Below are positions 8,533 to 17,672 of a stretch of 43,349 nt of DNA, piece after piece. Made by a program: the position numbers and the translations under genes. Position 1 is the first letter of the stretch, and each line of letters starts with the position of its first letter. Under the pieces are notes generated by a model that saw only the letters and a program-made list of their open reading frames with translations, was not told the DNA's origin and searched no databases. The stretch covers positions 1 through 43,349 of the forward strand of contig CAZWWH010000017.1 in assembly GCA_964637365.1 (NCBI GenBank). Reading direction: 5' to 3'. This DNA comes from Cryptoclostridium sp964637365 (GTDB lineage: Bacteria; Bacillota; Dehalobacteriia; UBA7702).

Positions 8533-9776
8533 GAAGATTCCCCCTTGTTCAGCAGGAATAGTTCCTCCAGTACTTCGGAATAATGGGCTCGCTTTTGGGA
8601 ATCGTCAATGCTTTTTAAGGCGATGATGGGATTCCTCACTGCTTTTTTCAATGCCGCCTGCATGGTGCGGGTGATGATTTTTTGTTCCCGTTCGTTGGCT
8701 TTGATGCGTTGGAACAGGTATTTTAAATGGTCATCCAGAATATCATCGACAGATTGATTCAGAGATTCAATGACGTTGTCCTCATCCAAATGCTCCAGCC
8801 AATGCTTATATTCGATGAAATAGTTGCCAATAATCTCTTCAGCGCTGTCTCGCAAGGCCAAACGGCTGGCAGCATTGCGCGCTGACATTTCTTTCAGTAC
8901 ATCAATATTATAGACATAGTAGTTTTCCATCCCCTCAATTGCATTATCAATATTGCGGGGAATGGACATATCCAGCATATAAATGGGTTTTTCCCGCATC
9001 ACCATTTCTTCTGCTTTTAAGATATGGTGAGGGCAGGAGGTCGCGGTAATCAAAATATCCACATCATCAATGACATCTTTCCATTGGTCATGGGGAATGT
9101 AAATATCCCTGGTTTGTCCCGACAAAGTCGCGTCGGCTGTTTTCCGGCTTCGGTTGCATACCGTAATTCTGCGGAAAGGGAGCTCCTTGCCATATTGATA
9201 GAACAACTGGCCGATTTCTCCAAACCCGATGAGCATCATATGCTTCCCTTCAAAGGAACCGACTTGTTCTTCCAGGTATTTGAGGCCGATATATCCGGTA
9301 GAAATGGGAATTTCCGAAATTTTTAAGGTGCTTTTAATTTCCTTAGCGCAGCGAATTGCCTCCTGGAACAGCCGATTAAAGCATTTTCCCGTATTTTTGA
9401 ACCGCAAAGCGAATTCATATGCTTCTTTGATTTGACGCAGAATCTCGTCTTCCCCGATGATGGCCGATTCCATCCCTGACGTTACCCGAAAAATATGGCG
9501 AATGGCGTCCTCTTCATTGAGGAGGAACACGCAGTCTTTATAATTTTCAATGGAGAAATATTGAATATAAACTTCTTTGACCTTTTGGCTGATATCAATA
9601 CGATCTGAGGAAAAATATACCTCGCTGCGGTTGCAGGTGGATAAAACCACCACCTCCTCTACGCCCATTTCTATGAGCATGGAGGAAAATTCAAGGATCT
9701 GAGATTCGGTAAAGGCTACCATTTCCCGGATTTCCGCACTGTATTGATGGTCAATGCCTAAAACAGAAATGTTCAT
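8529..9776 (-). CDS. hemA: Glutamyl-tRNA reductase
   Basis: HemA reduces glutamyl-tRNA(Glu) with NADPH to glutamate-1-semialdehyde, the committed step of C5-pathway tetrapyrrole synthesis. The 415-residue protein has the catalytic cysteine C48 in LSTCNRSEVYF, the SGMESAIIGEDEILRQIKEAY motif in part (about 99-119), and a Rossmann segment MLIGFGEIGQLFYQYG (about 181-196). The Shine-Dalgarno-like AAAGGAG sits in the cbiA tail about 13 bases from the ATG, longer than usual, so translation may be modest or coupled to cbiA. Confidence 0.97.
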   Translation of the reverse strand: MNISVLGIDHQYSAEIREMVAFTESQILEFSSMLIEMGVEEVVVLSTCNRSEVYFSSDRIDISQKVKEVYIQYFSIENYKDCVFLLNEEDAIRHIFRVTSGMESAIIGEDEILRQIKEAYEFALRFKNTGKCFNRLFQEAIRCAKEIKSTLKISEIPISTGYIGLKYLEEQVGSFEGKHMMLIGFGEIGQLFYQYGKELPFRRITVCNRSRKTADATLSGQTRDIYIPHDQWKDVIDDVDILITATSCPHHILKAEEMVMREKPIYMLDMSIPRNIDNAIEGMENYYVYNIDVLKEMSARNAASRLALRDSAEEIIGNYFIEYKHWLEHLDEDNVIESLNQSVDDILDDHLKYLFQRIKANEREQKIITRTMQAALKKAVRNPIIALKSIDDSQKRAHYSEVLEELFLLNKGESS

Positions 9777-9782
9777 ATCGGC

Positions 9783-11162
9783 TTAGTCTCTCCTTTGGTA
9801 TTCTTGCGCCATCAGCAGTAAGTTCTTAGCGCATTGAGGATTGGAGTAAAAGTTGAAATGAGGGTATCCGCCCAAAACATTATTTTGATGGTATCCTTCC
9901 TCCCAGTGAACCTCCTTGGTACGGCGTTTTTTCGTCACACGGTAAGAAGCGGGAAAAGCGGTTTCATCGGTTCGTTTTGTATAGTGAAACTCATGACCGC
10001 GTATGGATTCCGAACCTTCGGTGGTAAGGATGGTTCCGTCTTCGATGGCGGCTTCCATATATCCGAAATGCTGCAAACGGTCGGTCATAGCAAAGTCGAA
10101 GGGGAAAAATCCCGTCAGCTCGTGAGTTTTTCCCTCCATGGTCATGGATTTACCCAAGTAAATAAATCCGCCGCACTCAGCGAAGCAGGGAAGACCATTC
10201 TCCAGTTTTACTTTCAGATCCTCCATAAAAGGACGGTTTGCGGATAATTCCTCCAAATGGAGCTCCGGATAGCCGCCGCCCAAAATGACGCCGTCTAAGG
10301 AAGGAAGTGCTTTGTCCGTCATGGGACTGAATTCCACCAAAGTTGCTCCCAGCTCCTCTAGAAGGTCAAGACTATCACGGTAATAGAAGTTGAACGCACT
10401 GTCCTTGGCATAGCCAATGGTGACATTTCCATCTATCTTTCCCGGCAGGAGCGGGGCAGGGGCGACGTGTGGCGCTCTCGCCATCACGTCACGTATCTGA
10501 TTCAAATCGCAGTGATCTGCCAAGGATTCGGCGATGAGAGAGAATTTCTTATCAAGGTCAACAATTTCCTCGCTGCAATAAAGCCCCAAATGGCGGTCGC
10601 TTAACGCGAAGGCCTCGTTTTTTGGCAAATAACCTAAAACAGGGATCTTACAGTTGGTTTCGATAATTTCTTTTAAATGAAGGTATCCACTGTCATTTTT
10701 GACTTGATTTAAAATCACACCGCCGATTTTGGTTTCCGGAGAAAAGTCCTGAAATCCTTTGATAAGGGCAGCCACGGAAAGGGACATCCCATTGCCGTTG
10801 ACTACCAGAATCACCGGCAAATCAAGAATTTGAGCGATATGGGCGGAACTGCCTTTGAGAGAAAATCCCCCTTGACCATCATATAGCCCCATCACACCCT
10901 CAACAATGGCGATATCCGCATCGGCGCTGTTTTTTTCAAAAAGATAACGAATAGTATCCTCTTCCAGCATAAAGCTGTCTAAATTTCTGGAGTTTCTGCC
11001 GGTGGCGGCAGTATGATACATCGGGTCAATATAATCGGGTCCCACCTTAAAGGGCTGCACTTTCAGACCCATATTGCGAAAGGCCGTCATGAGTCCCATG
11101 GCGATGGTGGTTTTGCCACTGTTACTTTGGGTGGCGGCCAATACAAAGGCTGATTTTGCCAT
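9783..11162 (-). CDS. cbiA: Cobyrinate a,c-diamide synthase
   Basis: CbiA/CobB amidates the a and c side chains of cobyrinate using ATP and glutamine. I used the ATG at 11162 (459 residues), preceded by GGGAGG and lying 1 base after the cbiJ stop, rather than an upstream ATG within cbiJ. The N-terminal P-loop-like motif TQSNSGKTT is at 11-19, the domain linker at about 235-245, and the C-terminal class I glutaminase carries C330 in FAECGGFIYLG. A late RGHEFHYT motif supplies the histidine region. Confidence 0.96.
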   Translation of the reverse strand: MAKSAFVLAATQSNSGKTTIAMGLMTAFRNMGLKVQPFKVGPDYIDPMYHTAATGRNSRNLDSFMLEEDTIRYLFEKNSADADIAIVEGVMGLYDGQGGFSLKGSSAHIAQILDLPVILVVNGNGMSLSVAALIKGFQDFSPETKIGGVILNQVKNDSGYLHLKEIIETNCKIPVLGYLPKNEAFALSDRHLGLYCSEEIVDLDKKFSLIAESLADHCDLNQIRDVMARAPHVAPAPLLPGKIDGNVTIGYAKDSAFNFYYRDSLDLLEELGATLVEFSPMTDKALPSLDGVILGGGYPELHLEELSANRPFMEDLKVKLENGLPCFAECGGFIYLGKSMTMEGKTHELTGFFPFDFAMTDRLQHFGYMEAAIEDGTILTTEGSESIRGHEFHYTKRTDETAFPASYRVTKKRRTKEVHWEEGYHQNNVLGGYPHFNFYSNPQCAKNLLLMAQEYQRRD

Positions 11163-11163
11163 G

Positions 11164-11919
11164 TTATTTCCTCCCGATGATGTTGAGTATTTCCTCAAAA
11201 CTGTCGTAAGTCACGCCGCAGTCCCGTGGCTTGTCAATGAGAAACAAGGGAATCTGCAGTTCTGCCGCGGCGCTCATTTTTTCCCCAATACCGCCACTAA
11301 TACCGCTGTCTTTGGATACAATCACTTTGGCGTCGCATTCGTGAGCCAGAGCAATGTTTAACTCCTTGGAGGCGACCCCTTTCATGGCGAAAACATGGGC
11401 GGGATTGATTTTCATTTCCTCCAGCTCTGTTAAAATACGGCTGTCGGCCAGAACCCTCATGTAACAGCGTTCGTGAAAATCCGGCAATGCTTGAAAATAG
11501 TGGAGGTTTTTACTGCCAATGGTGAGAAAAATATTACCCTCCATCTCTTTTAAGGCATCAACCGCAGAAGGAAAATCGGGAAATCTACGGCAGATAACGC
11601 TTTCACCCTCCATGGTGCGTCGTGCGTAACGCAAATAGGACACCCCTGTTCCCTTGGCGGCGTTTTGGGCGTTTTGTGTTACCTCTACCGCAAAAGGATG
11701 ACTCATGTCCACCAAAAAATCAATATGATTTTCTTGCAAAAGGGTAGAAAATCCTTGTTGATCCAATGCGCCGGATACAATTTTAAGCCCCGACCGTGGG
11801 GCAATACAGTCCGCGCCCAGCTGGCTGAAGGTGGTTGCCACTGCCTCGATGGAGGCGGGTAGCCGCTTTAAAAATTCTACGCTGTCGGCGGTGCCGGCAA
11901 TGACAAGAATCCTGGTCAT
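11164..11919 (-). CDS. cbiJ: Cobalt-precorrin-6A reductase
   Basis: CbiJ/CobK reduces the corrin ring of (cobalt-)precorrin-6A with a pyridine nucleotide. The 251-residue protein shows the family start MTRILVIAGTADS, DMSHPFAVEVTQNA (about 91-104), YLRYARRTM, and the C-terminal VSKDSGISGGIGEKMSAA segment. It overlaps cbiH by 4 bases and is followed by cbiA. Confidence 0.94.
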   Translation of the reverse strand: MTRILVIAGTADSVEFLKRLPASIEAVATTFSQLGADCIAPRSGLKIVSGALDQQGFSTLLQENHIDFLVDMSHPFAVEVTQNAQNAAKGTGVSYLRYARRTMEGESVICRRFPDFPSAVDALKEMEGNIFLTIGSKNLHYFQALPDFHERCYMRVLADSRILTELEEMKINPAHVFAMKGVASKELNIALAHECDAKVIVSKDSGISGGIGEKMSAAAELQIPLFLIDKPRDCGVTYDSFEEILNIIGRK

Positions 11920-12659
11920 TTTACTTTACCCTTCTTTTCCAGATATCCTCTGGGAGTAATCATTTTGCCGTCTTTGATGTAAGTTTGGCGATTGCCGATG
12001 AATACCGTGGAGAACATATCCACATCCTCAATATTCATCTCGCCTAAAGTGGTGAGAATCACGGTTTCACCGTCACGACCGATATTTTTTACGATACCCA
12101 CAGGAGTGGATTCCGCTTTGTGCTGCAAGAAAATATCTCTGGCCTTGGCGATATGGTCCGGGCGGCCTTTACTTCTGGGATTATAGAGAACGATGATAAA
12201 GTCCGCTTCGGCGGCGTTGTTCAACCGTTTTACAATGAGATTCCATTCGGTCAGGCGGTCGCTTAAGCTGATGACAGCAAAATCATGCATCAAAGGAGCT
12301 CCCAGCAGGGAAGCACCGGAAGCTGCCGCAGTAATGCCGGGTACAGTTTCAATGTCCAGATCCAAACCCTGGGCCAATTCTAAAACAAGACCTGCCATGC
12401 CGTAAATCCCGGAATCACCGCTGCTGATCATGGCGACAGTTTTGCCTTCCTTGGCTTTTTCCAGAGCCATTTGGCATCGTTTGACCTCGCCGGTCATGCC
12501 GTTCTGCAAGTATTCCTTTTCGGGGAAAAGGGGCTTTACCAGGTCAATATAAGTACCGTAGCCCGCGATAATGTCGGCATCCTTTAAAGCTTCTTTGGCT
12601 CTGACGGTCATTTGTTCGGGGGCGCCGGGGCCAATCCCGATGACATAGAATTTCTGCAT
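11916..12659 (-). CDS. cbiH: Cobalt-precorrin-3 C17-methyltransferase (ring contraction)
   Basis: CbiH/CobJ methylates C17 and drives ring contraction, giving cobalt-precorrin-4. The 247-residue protein has the methylase motif GIGPGAPEQMTVRAKEAL (about 8-25), ISSGDSGIYGMAG (about 79-91), PGITAAASGASLLGAPLMHDF (about 105-125), and LYNPRSKGRP. It carries only the CbiH domain, without the CbiG or CbiX fusions seen elsewhere. It lies 14 bases after cbiG and overlaps cbiJ. Confidence 0.95.
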   Translation of the reverse strand: MQKFYVIGIGPGAPEQMTVRAKEALKDADIIAGYGTYIDLVKPLFPEKEYLQNGMTGEVKRCQMALEKAKEGKTVAMISSGDSGIYGMAGLVLELAQGLDLDIETVPGITAAASGASLLGAPLMHDFAVISLSDRLTEWNLIVKRLNNAAEADFIIVLYNPRSKGRPDHIAKARDIFLQHKAESTPVGIVKNIGRDGETVILTTLGEMNIEDVDMFSTVFIGNRQTYIKDGKMITPRGYLEKKGKVK

Positions 12660-12673
12660 GGTGATTCTCCTTT

Positions 12674-13747
12674 TTATGAAATGGTAAGAATATTCGGTTC
12701 CTCGGCAAGACTCAGTGTAATGCCGGGATAAATCGTTTTTTCTACAACAGTCGTTCCGTTGTTCGCGGCCAGCAGAGCCGCCGCCTGGGATACACTGGGA
12801 GTCCCTGTGACTTGTTCCACAAAGGATGAGTTCCCGGTGGTATTGCCCACTTTTTTCAGTTCCTCACCGCTAAAGGTCAGGAAGGGAAGATGATATGTTT
12901 CAGCAAGCCGCAACAGTCCCGCCTCATCCTTCTTTAGATCAATGGACGCCATAGCTTTCAGAGATAAAAGGCTATATTCTTTGGCTTTCATAAAGTCCAG
13001 CAGCGCTTCCTCTATTTTTTCAAAGGGAGTGTCTCTGCGGCATCCAATGCCTAAAACCAAATTACGGGGCCGCAAATAGAGGGTATGCTTCCCTTTGGGT
13101 TCTACGATTCGATTGCTGACGACTACATTGCTTTCTGTTTTGCTTTTTTGGTAATCATATATATTATGAAAGAAAATGATTTCTTTCGGTATATTGCCTT
13201 GAAGGGGAAGCTCCGAAAATAGTCCCACGGTTTTGCCGTTGACCAGAGCGCCGCTGATGCGCTGCATCATTTCAATATTTTCAATGGCGCAGTGGTTCTC
13301 CTTTGCCACATTATCAAAGGCAATCAAGCCATTTATATCGGTAGCCGTGGTAATTACGGGGATGGCATTCATGGTTTTTGCCACCTTATGAGCAAAAGCG
13401 TTGGCGCCGCCCAAATGGCCGCTTAATAAGCTGATGGCAAACTGGGCTTTTTCATCCATGACCACAATGGCAGGATCCACGGTTTTATGCTCTATGTAGG
13501 GAGCAAAGGTGCGAACAACAATTCCAGTAGCCATAATCATTACAAAGGCGTCGAATTCCTTGTGGATGTCCTGAATCAGTTCCTTTAATTTCTGTTGGAA
13601 TAAGACTACACCTTGACCTGCTGCGTCTTTAGGAGCTGACGTATCCTTTAAGTAGACGGAAACTGCCGCATCTTCCTTGATGGCTTCATACAGCCGCATC
13701 GCTGTTGCGCAGCCGTTTTTTGTCAGGGCAATGATGGCTGTTTTCAT
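12674..13747 (-). CDS. cbiG: Cobalt-precorrin-5A hydrolase
   Basis: CbiG opens the delta-lactone of cobalt-precorrin-5A, releasing the C20 carbon as acetaldehyde, a step specific to the anaerobic pathway. The 357-residue protein shows the N-terminal and central region FVMIMATGIVVRTFAP and LLSGHLGGANAFA, and the C-terminal CbiG domain with LVLGIGCRRDTPFEKIEEAL, STASID-like MASIDLKKDE and GTPSVSQAAALLAA. The start overlaps the cbiET stop by 4 bases. Confidence 0.95.
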   Translation of the reverse strand: MKTAIIALTKNGCATAMRLYEAIKEDAAVSVYLKDTSAPKDAAGQGVVLFQQKLKELIQDIHKEFDAFVMIMATGIVVRTFAPYIEHKTVDPAIVVMDEKAQFAISLLSGHLGGANAFAHKVAKTMNAIPVITTATDINGLIAFDNVAKENHCAIENIEMMQRISGALVNGKTVGLFSELPLQGNIPKEIIFFHNIYDYQKSKTESNVVVSNRIVEPKGKHTLYLRPRNLVLGIGCRRDTPFEKIEEALLDFMKAKEYSLLSLKAMASIDLKKDEAGLLRLAETYHLPFLTFSGEELKKVGNTTGNSSFVEQVTGTPSVSQAAALLAANNGTTVVEKTIYPGITLSLAEEPNILTIS

Positions 13748-14961
13748 TTTCTTTCACCGGACACGATGGTGATGGGGTTCATGCCCATCATCAAATGCTT
13801 GGAACCTGCTTTTTTGCTTCTGGCCACGGCGGCTTGAACGATTTCAATGTTTTCAAATCCATATTCCTTCATCGCGTCTAATGCTTCGGTGACGGATTCC
13901 ACGGTGATGGCGGAAATTACGAGGCGAACTGAACAGTTGCTGTATTTCTTAATGATATCTTTCATATTTCCGCCGCTGCCACCGATAAAGATGGCGTCAA
14001 TTCGCGGTAGCTCCGGAATGGCTTCAGGTGCGGTTCCCTCAATTAAAGTGACATTGTCGAGACAGAATTTTTCAATGTTTTTACGGCAAAGAGCCACAGC
14101 GATAGGATTTTTTTCCAAAGCCCAAACGTGTCCTTCCGAAGCCGTCAACGCCGCCTCAATGGTGACAGAACCAGTACCTGCACCGATTTCCAATACTTTA
14201 GAGTTCGCTTTTAAACGGAGTTTAGAAGAGATAATGGCCCGAATTTCGCTTTTGGTCATGGGAACTTCATCTCTGAGAAAGCTTTCGTCAGGCAAGCCCA
14301 TGGTTAGATACGGCCAGGGACGTTCATTAACCGATGGGTTTTTTACCAACATCAGGCTTAAGTTGCCAAAATGCATTTGGGCGATGGCTTTGGCGGTATC
14401 GGTAACCAGAACCTCGTCGGGGTAGGAGAGGTTTTCCCCTACGGTAACGCTGAGATCGGCAAAGCCCATGGTAGCCAATTTTGCGGCAATGGCCTGAGGG
14501 CTGTTGCTGCCGCCGGTAAAAATGGCTGTGACTTCATTTCTTGCCACGGTGTCGCGGAGATTTACTTTGTTGCTGCCGTGGAGGGTGATAATTTTTAAAT
14601 CATTAAGGTTGACATTGCATTTTGCAATGAGGTATTGTAGAGAACTGATGCCCGGCAGCACCGAAAAGGGAACCTCCGGCAATTTTTTTTGTAAATAGGC
14701 GCGGATGCTGAAAAGGCCGGTATCGCCCGAAGCCAATACCGCAATGGATTTATTTTGCCATTGCTCCTCGATGAAGGATACAATGGGGGCCAGTTTGCCG
14801 TCAATGGACACGGTTTCTTTGTTAAGGTGGGCAAACTCTTCCAGATTACGTTTACCGCCGATGAGTACGTCGGCTTCTTCAATGGCTTTTTGAGCTAGGG
14901 GATATAGGTATCCCTGGTTTCCGGGGCCAATCCCGACGATATAAGGTGTTTTTCCATTCAT
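13744..14961 (-). CDS. cbiET: Fused cobalt-precorrin-7 C5- and cobalt-precorrin-6B C15-methyltransferase/decarboxylase
   Basis: This 405-residue fusion corresponds to CobL. Residues 1 to about 210 are CbiE, a tetrapyrrole methylase (GIGPGNQGYLYP at 10-21, LASGDTGLFS at 76-85, PGISSLQY at 103-110). Residues from about 220 are CbiT, with a separate Rossmann SAM site VLEIGAGTGSVTIEAAL (256-272) and FIGGSGGNM. It methylates C5 and C15 and decarboxylates the C12 acetate. The start overlaps the end of cbiD by 1 base. Confidence 0.96.
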   Translation of the reverse strand: MNGKTPYIVGIGPGNQGYLYPLAQKAIEEADVLIGGKRNLEEFAHLNKETVSIDGKLAPIVSFIEEQWQNKSIAVLASGDTGLFSIRAYLQKKLPEVPFSVLPGISSLQYLIAKCNVNLNDLKIITLHGSNKVNLRDTVARNEVTAIFTGGSNSPQAIAAKLATMGFADLSVTVGENLSYPDEVLVTDTAKAIAQMHFGNLSLMLVKNPSVNERPWPYLTMGLPDESFLRDEVPMTKSEIRAIISSKLRLKANSKVLEIGAGTGSVTIEAALTASEGHVWALEKNPIAVALCRKNIEKFCLDNVTLIEGTAPEAIPELPRIDAIFIGGSGGNMKDIIKKYSNCSVRLVISAITVESVTEALDAMKEYGFENIEIVQAAVARSKKAGSKHLMMGMNPITIVSGERK

Positions 14962-16076
14962 TACCCTTTAAGCTCCTTTATCAGTTCTTTGGCTTTTTTA
15001 TCCATACAGAGCAGACGGCTTTCATCCCCAAAAAGGACTGCGCCGAACTCAATTTCATTGTAAGTATAGCTTTCGCAGCGGCGTACGGTGTTGTCCACAA
15101 TCCGTTGGTATATCCCGGTGAGATGTTCCCGTTCAATGACCTCCACCGCTGCTGTGGTGGTTTTTCCGTCGTAAATCTCCTGTACTACATCTCGGGGTGC
15201 GCCCTCCAGAGCAGCATATGCCGAAAGAATTTCCATACGGCAATCGGCCTTGCGGCTATGGGTATTAAAAATACCGCCGGCCACTTTCACCATTTTGCCG
15301 ATGTGACCGGAAAGTAGAATGCGCTTAACACCCAGATTCGCTGCCTCATCCAACATAAAGCCAATGTAATTGCTTGTTTTTACCACTTTGTCATTGGGGA
15401 TTCCTGCGTCGCGCAGATACTGCAATCCGTAGTTACCGAAGGCGAAAATGATCTCATCGTAGCCCTTGCTGGTGAGTACGCTCAGTTCTAAGCGCAGGCT
15501 TTCCATTAAGGCGTCCTCGGACATGGGATTGACAATGCCGGTGCTGCCCAAAATGGAGATACCGCCCACAATTCCTAATTTAGGATTAAAAGTGCGCTTG
15601 GCGATTTCCTCTCCGCCAGGAACCGATACCGTTATCACAGCGCCGTAACCCTCGGGCAAGACATCACTGACGTTTTGACGAATCATGGCTCTGGGTACCG
15701 GGTTGATGGCCGGCTCGCCTACTGGGATTTTCAAACCCTTTAAGGTCACACGGCCAACACCTTCGCCGCCTTCCAGTGTAATTTTTCCGGAGCGGTTCAA
15801 TTCCACCTCCGAGATAATATCAAGACCGGTGGTGATATCGGGGTCGTCACCACCGTCTTTGGTGACAGCGGCTTTGGCCCCTGTTTCTGTCAGCTCATAC
15901 AGAGAAAGAGGGCGTTCGATTTTCCGACCGTCGGGCAGCGTCACCGTGATGTTTTTAATGATCTCACCCTTTAATGCCATGAGGGCAGCGGCTTTTGCCG
16001 CACCCGCAGCGCTGGTACCGGTGGTATAGCCCTTTCGCAATTTTTTATTGCCGAATCTGATATATTCTTCTGTCAT
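14961..16076 (-). CDS. cbiD: Cobalt-precorrin-5B C1-methyltransferase
   Basis: CbiD methylates C1 of cobalt-precorrin-5B and is a marker of the anaerobic pathway. The 371-residue protein carries the family start RKGYTTGTSAAGAAKAA (about 14-30), KDGGDDPDITTG (about 74-85), a GEPAINPVPR segment and the LSGHIGKMVKVAGGIFNTHS block. It overlaps cbiC by 4 bases and cbiET by 1. Confidence 0.97.
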   Translation of the reverse strand: MTEEYIRFGNKKLRKGYTTGTSAAGAAKAAALMALKGEIIKNITVTLPDGRKIERPLSLYELTETGAKAAVTKDGGDDPDITTGLDIISEVELNRSGKITLEGGEGVGRVTLKGLKIPVGEPAINPVPRAMIRQNVSDVLPEGYGAVITVSVPGGEEIAKRTFNPKLGIVGGISILGSTGIVNPMSEDALMESLRLELSVLTSKGYDEIIFAFGNYGLQYLRDAGIPNDKVVKTSNYIGFMLDEAANLGVKRILLSGHIGKMVKVAGGIFNTHSRKADCRMEILSAYAALEGAPRDVVQEIYDGKTTTAAVEVIEREHLTGIYQRIVDNTVRRCESYTYNEIEFGAVLFGDESRLLCMDKKAKELIKELKG

Positions 16077-16708
16077 GCTCGTTTTAAACCTTCCAGCATA
16101 ATGGCGTTGATAATGGCCGCGGCCACGTTGCTGCCCCCTTTTCTGCCTTTGGCCACGATGTAAGGAACATCAAGTTCCATCAATAATTCTTTGGATTCCA
16201 CCACGTTGACAAAACCAACGGGAACGCCGACAATAAGGTCGGGTTTTAATGTCCCCGCTTTTACCATTTCGTAAAGGGCAATCAATGCGGTGGGGGCGTT
16301 ACCGATGGCAAAGATTTTATGTCCTTCTTCTTTGGCTGCTTTTTCCATGGAAACAGTGGCGCGAGTGACGCCCCGTTCCTTGGCTGCCTCGGCAACCTCG
16401 GGATGGTCGATATAGCATTCCTTTTGAGAATTGAATTTTGCCAGGTTTGTTTTGTTGATGCCGGAAAAGGCCATTCTGGTGTCGGTGTAAACAGTGCATC
16501 CGGCCTGGAAGGCTTTTAAAGCCGCTTCCACGGCGTCATTGCCAAACACGAGATTGTCAGCATAGTCAAAATCTGCGCTGGTGTGAATAACTCTCTTAAT
16601 GATACCCTGTTGTTCTTCAGGGAACACGCGGTCGCCTAAAATTTCAGTAATGATTTCGAAGCTTCTCGTTTCGATAGATTTCGGTTCAATAATGGTAATT
16701 CTGTCCAT
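16073..16708 (-). CDS. cbiC: Cobalt-precorrin-8 methylmutase
   Basis: CbiC/CobH moves the methyl group from C11 to C12, forming cobyrinate. I used the ATG at 16708, which gives the usual 211 residues and follows GGAGG. An upstream in-frame ATG at 16753 lies in the cbiB tail and adds 15 atypical residues. The catalytic histidine is H42 in RVIHTSADFDY; TDTRMAFSGI and PVGFVNVVESKE are other family blocks. It lies 17 bases downstream of cbiB. Confidence 0.95.
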   Translation of the reverse strand: MDRITIIEPKSIETRSFEIITEILGDRVFPEEQQGIIKRVIHTSADFDYADNLVFGNDAVEAALKAFQAGCTVYTDTRMAFSGINKTNLAKFNSQKECYIDHPEVAEAAKERGVTRATVSMEKAAKEEGHKIFAIGNAPTALIALYEMVKAGTLKPDLIVGVPVGFVNVVESKELLMELDVPYIVAKGRKGGSNVAAAIINAIMLEGLKRA

Positions 16709-16725
16709 AGTTTTTATATCCTCCG

Positions 16726-17670
16726 TTATACCAGGATGCTGATTACATAGCATACTGTAAAAATCAATAATGTAATGATGACACTGCCGTCGAGAATGCG
16801 GCAGCAGCGCAGATAATCTGCGGCAACGGGCTTGTTGATTTCATCGCCAATGGTGGGTTTCACCACAAGCTCACCGAAGTAGTAGTGGGCGCCTCCCAAC
16901 TGTAATCCCAGGAGACCTGCCACAACGCTTTCCGATTGGGCGCTGTTGGGGCTTTTGTGGGCATAACGGTCACGTTTCCAAATGCGGAAGCCATTTTTTC
17001 CGTCGTATCCCAATACAATACCGGCCAGCAGCATCAAAAAGGAACCGAGGCGGGCGGGAATCCAGTTGACGATATCATCTAATTTTGCCGAGCAGAAGCC
17101 GAAATCCCCGTATTTTTCATTTTTGTAGCCCACCATGGAATCTAACGTATTGATGGTTTTGTAAAGATAGACGAAGATTACAGGCCAGCCCAGGAAATAG
17201 CCGATCATCATGTAGAACATCGGGGCCAAAACTCCGTCGATGGTGTTTTCGCCGATGGTTTCAATGGTGGCTTTGGTAATTTCCTCTTCATTGAGGTTTT
17301 CGGTATCCCGGCCCACCACATAAGAGAGTTTTTTTCTGGCCAAAGCGATATTATTGCGGGCCAAAGCGTCAAAAACATAACCGGTCTCTTTTTTTAGGGA
17401 GCGCCAGGCTAAGGCAGTATACATGAAATAAACCGATATAATCAAATACACGATGCGCCAATGGGAGGCGACCCAGAGGATGAGTCCCAACACACCGCCG
17501 ACGGTTACCAGCACTGCTGCGGTGAACAGAAATCCCATGACCTTTTTGTTGCCCCGGTAAAAGAGCTTCTCATAAAATGAAATTAGCTTTCCCACCAAAA
17601 TGATGGGGTGGGGGAACCCCTTAGGATCTCCCAGAAAAAAATCAATCAAAGTGCTGATATAGACGAGCAT
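16726..17670 (-). CDS. cbiB: Adenosylcobinamide-phosphate synthase
   Basis: CbiB/CobD-type integral membrane protein of 314 residues that attaches (R)-1-aminopropan-2-ol phosphate to adenosylcobyric acid. It starts with the family pattern DFFLGDPKGFPHPIILVG (about 11-28), contains several hydrophobic helices, and has NEEEITKATIETIGENTIDGVLAP (in part, about 124-148) and the HKSPNSAQSESVVAGLLGLQLGG block. The aminopropanol phosphate would come from the CobD decarboxylase at 26970-28016. It starts 2 bases after cbiP. Confidence 0.96.
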   Translation of the reverse strand: MLVYISTLIDFFLGDPKGFPHPIILVGKLISFYEKLFYRGNKKVMGFLFTAAVLVTVGGVLGLILWVASHWRIVYLIISVYFMYTALAWRSLKKETGYVFDALARNNIALARKKLSYVVGRDTENLNEEEITKATIETIGENTIDGVLAPMFYMMIGYFLGWPVIFVYLYKTINTLDSMVGYKNEKYGDFGFCSAKLDDIVNWIPARLGSFLMLLAGIVLGYDGKNGFRIWKRDRYAHKSPNSAQSESVVAGLLGLQLGGAHYYFGELVVKPTIGDEINKPVAADYLRCCRILDGSVIITLLIFTVCYVISILV

Positions 17671-17672
17671 GA